From: Methylococcaceae bacterium NSP1-2
GTDB lineage: Bacteria > Pseudomonadota > Gammaproteobacteria > Methylococcales > Methylomonadaceae
Assembly (NCBI GenBank): GCA_002256685.1
Contig: NQJH01000163.1
Location: forward strand, 1 to 11,120
Length of the DNA: 11,120 nucleotides
Direction: 5' to 3'
Within the stretch, counting starts at the first letter, position 1. Every line of letters starts with the position of its first letter. The notes under the pieces were generated by a model that worked only from the letters and a program-made list of their open reading frames with translations, made no database searches and had not been told where the DNA came from. Both the position numbers and the translations under genes were made by a program. Positions 6,253 to 11,120 of the stretch are shown one piece after another.

Positions 6253-7102
6253 GTCGATATTCCAGTGTCGCTGTGGTTCCTAAAATTTCTTTAGCGCGGG
6301 TGGTATCTTGTACACCTGGCAATTGAATCACAATGCGATTTTCGCCTTGTTGTTGAATCACAGGTTCTGCAACCCCTAATTCATTAACCCGATTACGCAA
6401 CGTAGTCATGTTTTGCGCGACCGCGAATTTTTTGATTTCCTTGATTTCCATATCTGATATTTTTAACCAGACTTGTTCGCCCGCAGGTGGCTCAGTAACA
6501 TCCAAGGTACGAAATTCTTTATCCAGCACTTTCATGACTTCGGCTTTTTCATCAGCAGTTTTCATGGTAACTTTAATGTAACCACTGTCTTTAGCAACCG
6601 ACTGATAATGCACTTTTGCCGCTCTTAATGCGATGCGCACATCATCCACATAGCGTTCTTCGGCTTGTTTAACGGCTGCGTCCATGTCCACTTCTAATAA
6701 GAAATGTACCCCTCCACGCAAGTCTAAACCGAGATACATGGCATCCGCCCCTAAAGCGCGTAACCAGCTAGGTGTCGTAGGTGCAAGATTTAATGCTACC
6801 GTGTAATTATCGCCTAGCGTGTCTCTTAAGGCATCGGCAACTTTCATTTGTTCATCGGTATTAGTAAACCGTGCTAACACATGGTCATTTTTAAACTCAA
6901 AGGCTTTGGTCGCTACGCCGGTGGTTTTAATAGCGGCTTCAATTTGTTTGGATTGCGCCTCGGTTAATTTAGCAGAAGCGACTGCCGATGAGACTTGTAC
7001 CGAAGGGTCATCGCCGTATAAATTCGGCAAGGCATAAATAAGAGAAACCAAAAAAATAATCAGGATGAGGATATTTTTCCAAAGTGGGAAATGATTTTGC
7101 AT
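6236..7102 (-). CDS. secD: SecD N-terminal fragment: TM1 and start of the periplasmic P1 domain
   Basis: 288 codons from ATG 7102, of which about 283 are SecD. TM1 is at residues 9-27 (ILILIIFLVSLIYALPN), followed by the signature LGLDLRGGVHFLLEVD (124-139) and the P1 periplasmic domain with TLRNRVNELGVAEPVIQQQG (233-252) and IVIQLPGVQDTTRAKEILG (257-275). The last residues, PFSRC, are out of frame and end at a TGA at 6236. Alone it contains only one membrane segment and could not form the export channel partner. A GGA lies about 11 nt before the ATG as a modest ribosome-binding site. Confidence 0.85.
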   Translation of the reverse strand: MQNHFPLWKNILILIIFLVSLIYALPNLYGDDPSVQVSSAVASAKLTEAQSKQIEAAIKTTGVATKAFEFKNDHVLARFTNTDEQMKVADALRDTLGDNYTVALNLAPTTPSWLRALGADAMYLGLDLRGGVHFLLEVDMDAAVKQAEERYVDDVRIALRAAKVHYQSVAKDSGYIKVTMKTADEKAEVMKVLDKEFRTLDVTEPPAGEQVWLKISDMEIKEIKKFAVAQNMTTLRNRVNELGVAEPVIQQQGENRIVIQLPGVQDTTRAKEILGTTATLEYRPFSRC

Positions 7103-7125
7103 TATGTTATTCCAAGAATTAAATC

Positions 7126-7160
7126 ACGCCCTAACGCACACGGTGCGACAAATCAGGCGT
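7126..7160. repeat. Nested inverted repeats between yajC and secD
   Basis: An outer pair ACGCC/GGCGT (7126-7130 and 7156-7160) encloses a perfect inner hairpin CGCAC-ACG-GTGCG (7135-7147). The element fills the middle of the 65-nt gap. No T-run follows on the minus strand, so it is not a terminator. It may be a small mRNA structure that protects or separates yajC and secD messages; that is inference only. Confidence 0.35.
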
Positions 7161-7167
7161 TATCACA

Positions 7168-7518
7168 TTAAACTTTAACGACCTTTTTAGTGATCGCTTT
7201 ATAAGTTCCTTTCGGCATCATGGTTTCGATGCTTTGGCGTTGTACTTGAATAAACGTATTGTCACAGATTTCAATTTTGACAAAATTATCATCCATATCA
7301 ACCACTTTACCCAAAATGCCACCCGAGGTAACCACTTCCGCACCTTTGGTTACCGCAGAAATCATTTCTTTCTTTTCTTTAGCGCGTTTAGATTGTGGAC
7401 GCAAAAATAAAAAGTAAAAAAAAGCTAGCACGCCCAGTGGAAACAACATACCTTCTATTCCAGGCGTTTGGGAAGCGGGGGCAGCAGCGGCTACTGCGTC
7501 AGAGATAAAGAAACTCAT
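7168..7518 (-). CDS. yajC: Preprotein translocase accessory subunit YajC
   Basis: YajC is a small inner-membrane protein that copurifies with SecDF-YidC and stimulates the export machinery. The 116-residue product has the family plan: a short N-terminus, one membrane segment at about 22-39 (LFPLGVLAFFYFLFL), the RPQSKRAKEKKEM basic stretch right after it (40-52), then a small beta-rich domain with GAEVVTSGGILGKVVDMDD (59-77). The ATG at 7518 has a good ribosome-binding site, GAGGAT, 4 nt upstream. yajC-secD-secF is the standard module. The usual upstream partners tgt and queA are absent here, and a glycosyltransferase lies upstream instead. Confidence 0.95.
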   Translation of the reverse strand: MSFFISDAVAAAAPASQTPGIEGMLFPLGVLAFFYFLFLRPQSKRAKEKKEMISAVTKGAEVVTSGGILGKVVDMDDNFVKIEICDNTFIQVQRQSIETMMPKGTYKAITKKVVKV

Positions 7519-7544
7519 AGTGATCCTCGGTTATTTTATTAGTC

Positions 7545-7575
7545 ATTAAAAAGTTCGCCATTATGCCACAGTCAA
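7545..7575 (-). promoter_or_regulatory. Possible promoter upstream of yajC
   Basis: In the 108-nt gap between the glycosyltransferase gene and yajC the minus strand has TTGACT (7575-7570, 5 of 6 of the -35 consensus) and TTTAAT (7550-7545, 5 of 6 of the -10), but the 19-nt spacer is longer than ideal. The gap and the change of gene function make a promoter here likely; this exact placement is weak. Confidence 0.28.
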
Positions 7576-7626
7576 CACGGCTTTACCCACCGTTAAGTTA
7601 ATCTTAGTCAAGACAAAAAGTGTTTT

Positions 7627-8583
7627 CTAGTCATCATCAATGCCTACACTACCCTTAATTAAATAATGCGGTCTGCCCTTCACTTCATCGTAAATTTTGG
7701 CAATATATTCGCCGATGATGCCTAAACTAATCATCACAAAACTGCCAATTAACAGTAGGCAGATAATGATGGTGGTATAACCCGACACGGCTTGATGATT
7801 CAGTAAAGACCATATAGCATCGCTAGCAACAAAAAACCCCAGTATCAAAGTCAGAAAACCAAGAAATGTCACAATGCGCAGCGGAAAGCCAGTGAATGAA
7901 GTCAACGCGGTAATGGCAAGTTCCAGTAGTGACCAGAAAGACCATTTGCTTTCATCACCCTGACGCTCTGCGACATCAAAATAAATATAGTCTTCAGGAA
8001 ATCCAAGCCAACTGGTCAAACCACGAAAAAACCGCTGTTTTTCAGGCAGTTGGTGAGTAATGATATCAACGATTTCTCTATCTAATAATTTAAAATCAGA
8101 CGAATTTTTTACATCAATACCGCCTAGCCCTGAAATGAGATGATTAATAAAATAGGCGGCAAACCTTTTCCATGCTGAATCTTGTTGGCGACTACGCTTA
8201 ACCGCATGAACGATTTTCGCGCCTGCTTGCCACTTGTCTATCATTTCAGGAATAAAACTCGGCGGGTGTTGAAGGTCAGCATCCAGCGTGATAATTGCCT
8301 TGCCTAGGGCGTAGTCTAGCCCTGCCAACAATGCGTTTTCCTTGCCGAAATTGCGACTGAGGGCAATGCCTTTGATTCTGGCATCAAGCTGAGAGAGTGC
8401 GCCTATTTGCGCGTAAGTTGTATCGGAACTGCCATCATCAATCACGATGATTTCCCACTCATTATCAACACAAGCCGTTAAAATATCGGCAATTTGTTTA
8501 ACGGCAATCTCTATGCCTTGACTTTCATTGTGTGCTGGAATAACCGCACTGATGATGGGGCGGGGTTTACTAACTACGTTCAT
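7627..8583 (-). CDS. Polyprenyl-phosphate glycosyltransferase, GT2 DPM1/GtrB type
   Basis: A family 2 glycosyltransferase of 318 residues that should move a sugar from a nucleotide donor to undecaprenyl phosphate on the cytoplasmic face. The catalytic domain shows the donor-site VIPAHNE (14-20), VIDDGSSDTT (47-56), RNFGKENALLAGLD (77-90) and the metal-binding DAD with QHPP (101-108). Two C-terminal membrane segments (about 234-256 and 269-294) and the tail GEYIAKIYDEVKGRPHYLI are typical of the GtrB/ArnC/FlmF group. The sugar cannot be read from the sequence. It is the last gene of a tight cluster, 4 nt after the deacetylase gene, so a substrate made by this enzyme and deacetylated by its neighbour (for example an N-acetylhexosamine) is inferred. 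Confidence 0.9.
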   Translation of the reverse strand: MNVVSKPRPIISAVIPAHNESQGIEIAVKQIADILTACVDNEWEIIVIDDGSSDTTYAQIGALSQLDARIKGIALSRNFGKENALLAGLDYALGKAIITLDADLQHPPSFIPEMIDKWQAGAKIVHAVKRSRQQDSAWKRFAAYFINHLISGLGGIDVKNSSDFKLLDREIVDIITHQLPEKQRFFRGLTSWLGFPEDYIYFDVAERQGDESKWSFWSLLELAITALTSFTGFPLRIVTFLGFLTLILGFFVASDAIWSLLNHQAVSGYTTIIICLLLIGSFVMISLGIIGEYIAKIYDEVKGRPHYLIKGSVGIDDD

Positions 8584-8587
8584 AATT

Positions 8588-9421
8588 TTAATTCGGCAAA
8601 TGGGAATAATGACTCAAGCGAATGTTGAATCTTTGATATAAATCTTGAAGCTCTGGGCTTTGTAATAAAGCCAGCTCGGCTTCCCAGTCATGATAAGCAA
8701 TAAGATGAGGGTCGGTAATTTCACTGGCATCGAAATGACCCGCATGACACATCAGTTCATAACTCTGCCCTGCTTTCAGTGTTGAGAACATGAGGGCTAA
8801 CGCGTCATAATCAAGTCTTCCGCTACGACTTAAGCCTAAAAATAACGGTGTGGGCGTTTTAATACGCGGCTGATTGAATGTTTGCATCGCTTGCATTAAC
8901 GTATTGCGAATCAATCCTGCACCAGTCAACGGTTTGAGCCATTCCGCTTGCGTCAGACGAACATGCGGAATGTTGTACACCTTCGCTAACTCTAGCACCA
9001 ACGGAAACAACACCGGCAGCATGTGTATATGCTCATGAGAATTCAAAAACACTAATTTCTTAGACTGACAGGCTTCAATTTGAGCGCACCATTCTTCACG
9101 CACCGTTGCTACGCTAATTCTGCCGGTTAAAATCAACAAACTCATTAAGTAAGCATTTGGAAAACAACCCTTCCAACGGGCTAATTTTTCACCCATCACG
9201 GCGGTTAAAGGCTGTTGAAAGGTTAGATTTAGATGCACACCCAAATCTAACTGCGGAACCGCATCTAACCATTTGAGCTGCGTTGTTAAGTCGGGATTAT
9301 TTGCCAAAATACCGGTAGCGGTTAATGATCCTGCGTGAGCGGCTTCCAGTATGCCACGACTGACACAGGGAAAATAACCGTAATCATCGGCATTAACAAT
9401 TAACTGAATGGGTGCAGTCAT
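8588..9421 (-). CDS. YdjC-family (ChbG/HpnK/NaxD) carbohydrate deacetylase
   Basis: A 277-residue member of the YdjC (COG3394) family of metal-dependent deacetylases, which remove N-acetyl groups from sugars such as chitooligosaccharides (ChbG) or undecaprenyl-phosphate-linked N-acetylhexosamine (NaxD). The metal and catalytic residues are present: NADDYG (10-15), the GVHLNLT histidine (H63), SHEHIHM (128-134) and MCHAGHFD near the C-terminus (225-232). No signal peptide or membrane segment is obvious. Its ATG overlaps the stop of the GtrA-like gene as ATGA, and the GT2 gene starts 4 nt after its end, so the three are surely co-translated. That context favours a lipid-linked sugar as substrate over chitobiose. 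An HpnK role in hopanoid synthesis is possible but no hopanoid genes are nearby. Confidence 0.87.
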   Translation of the reverse strand: MTAPIQLIVNADDYGYFPCVSRGILEAAHAGSLTATGILANNPDLTTQLKWLDAVPQLDLGVHLNLTFQQPLTAVMGEKLARWKGCFPNAYLMSLLILTGRISVATVREEWCAQIEACQSKKLVFLNSHEHIHMLPVLFPLVLELAKVYNIPHVRLTQAEWLKPLTGAGLIRNTLMQAMQTFNQPRIKTPTPLFLGLSRSGRLDYDALALMFSTLKAGQSYELMCHAGHFDASEITDPHLIAYHDWEAELALLQSPELQDLYQRFNIRLSHYSHLPN

Positions 9422-9792
9422 TTAGTTTCCATTTTAAAAGTCCACAGACTATTGCCTAAAAAATTCCAGATTAACACCAGCAAGGTCGTTAAAATCTGCG
9501 CATAAATATAATAAAGTTGAGCGGTCAATAGCGTCATCAGCCCCATATTTAAACCAAAACCAATACTGGCAATGACTGCAAACTTAGGAAATGCGCGAAG
9601 ATGTGACTGTTGGCTATTGAAGGTTAAAATATAATTTAAACCATAATTAACACACATCCCTGCGACTGCCCCATAGCATGAAGCGATAACCACATTCACG
9701 GCATAGCTTTCCACCAACTGATACAGCAACAGATAATGTGCGCTTGTCCCCACCACGCCGACTGCGGCAAACAAAATAAATTTAATCCACAT
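9418..9792 (-). CDS. GtrA-family four-helix membrane protein, probable lipid-linked sugar flippase
   Basis: A small hydrophobic protein with about four membrane helices, of the GtrA/DPMS family. Members typically pair with a GtrB-type glycosyltransferase and are thought to flip the undecaprenyl-phosphate sugar to the periplasmic side. The sequence IKFILFAAVGVVGTSAHYLLLY at the start, NYGLNYILTF in the middle and WNFLGNSLWTF at the end are typical. The ATG at 9792 (MWIKFILF) gives 124 residues, the family length, and overlaps the stop of the GT39 gene by 11 nt. A frame open to a TTG at 9849 would add 19 polar residues and is less likely. It overlaps the deacetylase gene by 4 nt. Confidence 0.85.
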   Translation of the reverse strand: MWIKFILFAAVGVVGTSAHYLLLYQLVESYAVNVVIASCYGAVAGMCVNYGLNYILTFNSQQSHLRAFPKFAVIASIGFGLNMGLMTLLTAQLYYIYAQILTTLLVLIWNFLGNSLWTFKMETK

Positions 9793-11120
9793 GACTGTTA
9801 AATCGGCAAGGCGGCTGATTGGGTTCAGGCGATTGAATTGCCCACGCAATCTGCACCACTTCTCCGCGTGGCGGATGTCCCCAGTTCAGCGTAAAAGTGC
9901 CAGTTGCAGAGGCTTTATTGAATAAGGCTGAATAGGTTGGCAACGCCATTTCCTCGACGGATGCCAATACTAACGCGCCACAACTTGCCACATCTTGGCG
10001 ATTCACCCAAGGTGAGATAAGCGTATCGTTATCAATTAACACCGTTGGTTCAGGACGCGTATGCAGCAACACATTACCGCCTAGCCAATTATCAGCAATT
10101 ACAATGCTCAACGGTTGTTGTTGATGTTCGTGCCATATCGCTGATACTTGTTCAGCCAACGCTTGACTTGGATAATTCGTTCTCGCACTACGCCCTTTCA
10201 TCGCAGGATAAATAACCGCAGCACCAAAAAAAATCAACAAAATCACAAGCTGCATTCCCCAGACTAAACGCTGGGTATTTTTTAGCAATTGGACTTCATC
10301 ATAGTGACGAAAAAAACACTGAACCAGTAAAATGCCTGAGGGTAAGAAAAATGCACTCACCCAGTTACTGTTTAGCGAATTACCCTTAATCAACAGCGGC
10401 ATCATCGCCAAAATTAGCGGCGTGAATAGCATGATGAATAAAAAACGGCGGTCAGTGTCATAAGAAGGGCTAACATCGTCGGCGAGTACAACAACCTGAC
10501 GCGGGCTAATTTTAATTAACAACCCAACCGCCAACAGTGTGTACCACCAACGAATGCCTTGATTAGCAAAAAAATTGCCCAGTAGTTTTAAACGTCCACC
10601 TGAGGTGGTTAATTGCTTATCTAAATAAGTAAACGGCAGCCAGTCATGTTCAATCAACCAAATAATATTCGGCGAAAATACCAGTGCGAATGCCACAATA
10701 CTGACCAACAAACCCCGAATCACTAACGGATTCGTCCATAGCCGTTGCCAGATTATATAAACAAACACACTGGCTAAAATTAATAGCGCACTGTATTTAG
10801 TCAGCATCGCCAAGCCACCCGCAACGCCCAACAACAGCCACATTAATAGTCGTTCAGGCTGGCGAATGGCGCAATAAAAATAATACAAAGTAGCGGCAGT
10901 GAATGGCAACGACACCGTATTGTGATTAAACACCACAGCTCTAAAGTTATGGTAGCCAATCAACGACGTGATAAGCACGGCAACAATCGCTAACTGCGCT
11001 GGCAGCATACGTCTAGCCAGCAACCACACATAAATCAGCGCGACCACATTACCGCCTTGCGCTGCAAATGCCGTCAGACCCATAGAAGGGCCACAAAACA
11101 GTTTATTTAAAATATGCAGT
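9782..11120 (-). CDS. GT39/PMT_2 family membrane glycosyltransferase (5' end outside the window)
   Basis: A large polytopic protein with many hydrophobic segments and the PMT_2 (ArnT-like) signatures LLGVAGGLAMLTKYSALLIL and SPNIIWLIEHDWLPFTYL, followed by a C-terminal soluble periplasmic part (from about 10195 to 9785). Such enzymes take a sugar from undecaprenyl phosphate and add it to lipid A or another acceptor on the periplasmic side. The frame stays open past the ATG at 11083 to the window edge (…KLFCGPSMGLTAF), so the gene is partial; the catalytic acidic residues of the first periplasmic loop would lie outside. The stop overlaps the start of the GtrA-like gene by 11 nt, marking the head of a glycosylation operon. 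The acceptor is not identifiable here. Confidence 0.88.
   Translation of the reverse strand, partial: LHILNKLFCGPSMGLTAFAAQGGNVVALIYVWLLARRMLPAQLAIVAVLITSLIGYHNFRAVVFNHNTVSLPFTAATLYYFYCAIRQPERLLMWLLLGVAGGLAMLTKYSALLILASVFVYIIWQRLWTNPLVIRGLLVSIVAFALVFSPNIIWLIEHDWLPFTYLDKQLTTSGGRLKLLGNFFANQGIRWWYTLLAVGLLIKISPRQVVVLADDVSPSYDTDRRFLFIMLFTPLILAMMPLLIKGNSLNSNWVSAFFLPSGILLVQCFFRHYDEVQLLKNTQRLVWGMQLVILLIFFGAAVIYPAMKGRSARTNYPSQALAEQVSAIWHEHQQQPLSIVIADNWLGGNVLLHTRPEPTVLIDNDTLISPWVNRQDVASCGALVLASVEEMALPTYSALFNKASATGTFTLNWGHPPRGEVVQIAWAIQSPEPNQPPCRFNSHVD

Larger units (their letters stand above)
5280..7102 (-). pseudogene. secD: secD, protein translocase subunit SecD, interrupted at two sites
   Basis: SecD is the larger half of the SecDF proton-driven export motor. 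The locus spans about 1,820 nt, coding for some 609 residues if joined, near the usual 615 or so, but the frame changes twice, each time by +1. The first break is at about 6252, where LEYR runs into PFSRC-stop while the correct continuation RLVDVEHDVQQAV is read from 6252. The second is at about 5987, where KPMAVVFR-stop is followed in another frame by GEKVRHKEKVEKVINVATIQ; about ten residues seem missing there relative to Pseudomonas and E. coli SecD. The motif order is otherwise normal. It starts 65 nt after yajC and ends 91 nt before secF. secD loss is severely harmful in E. coli, so errors in the assembled sequence must be considered. Confidence 0.85.

Noticed and set aside
8588..9421. Naming the deacetylase hpnK or chbG
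   Set aside because: The family is clear, but no hopanoid or chitobiose genes are nearby and the glycosyltransferase context points to a lipid-linked sugar, so a specific symbol is not justified.
9793..9849. N-terminal extension of the GtrA-like protein from a TTG at 9849
   Set aside because: The added 19 residues are polar, overlap the preceding gene by 68 nt and are not typical of the family; the ATG at 9792 gives the normal length.
1..11120. tRNA genes, CRISPR arrays, insertion sequences, attachment sites
   Set aside because: No cloverleaf, spaced direct repeats, transposase or integrase coding sequence was found on either strand; all gaps between genes are shorter than about 110 nt.

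Overview
The window is a dense, entirely minus-strand stretch of a gammaproteobacterial chromosome of moderate GC (roughly low 40s % by eye). Placement rests on the HisS, SecD/SecF, RlmN, Ndk, PilW and YfgM sequences, all of gammaproteobacterial type. The type IV pilus factor and the style of the SecD and PilW proteins would fit a Methylococcales- or Thiotrichales-like bacterium, but that finer placement is an impression, not shown. No mobile element, CRISPR, tRNA or rRNA is visible, and all plus-strand ORFs are shadows.

In transcription order (right to left), the first block is an envelope-glycosylation cassette: a 5'-truncated GT39/PMT_2 membrane glycosyltransferase (9782-11120), a GtrA-family small membrane protein (9418-9792), a ChbG/HpnK/NaxD (YdjC) family deacetylase (8588-9421) and a DPM1/GtrB-type polyprenyl-phosphate glycosyltransferase (7627-8583). 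These genes overlap or lie 4 nt apart. Together they resemble the Francisella and Bordetella systems that make an undecaprenyl-phosphate sugar, deacetylate it, and transfer the amino sugar to lipid A.

The second block is the Sec accessory module yajC (7168-7518), secD (5280-7102, broken at two places) and secF (4262-5188). A canonical intrinsic terminator lies between secD and secF. A 30-nt imperfect palindrome, a TATAAT promoter and a perfect 17-nt inverted repeat fill the space between secF and ndk.

The third block is the housekeeping run ndk - rlmN - pilW - hisS - yfgM (5-4159), with overlapping or very short junctions. It resembles the usual gammaproteobacterial rlmN-pilW-(rodZ-ispG)-hisS-yfgM-bamB order but lacks rodZ and ispG.

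The most striking anomaly is that two genes expected to be indispensable or nearly so, hisS and secD, are interrupted. hisS lacks about 20 residues (about 60-65 nt) and changes frame. secD has one small insertion inside a perfect inverted repeat and one deletion-like junction of about 30 nt. All three junctions need the same shift of reading frame (+1). Errors in assembly or reads are the most economical explanation, but the junctions deserve checking in raw reads.
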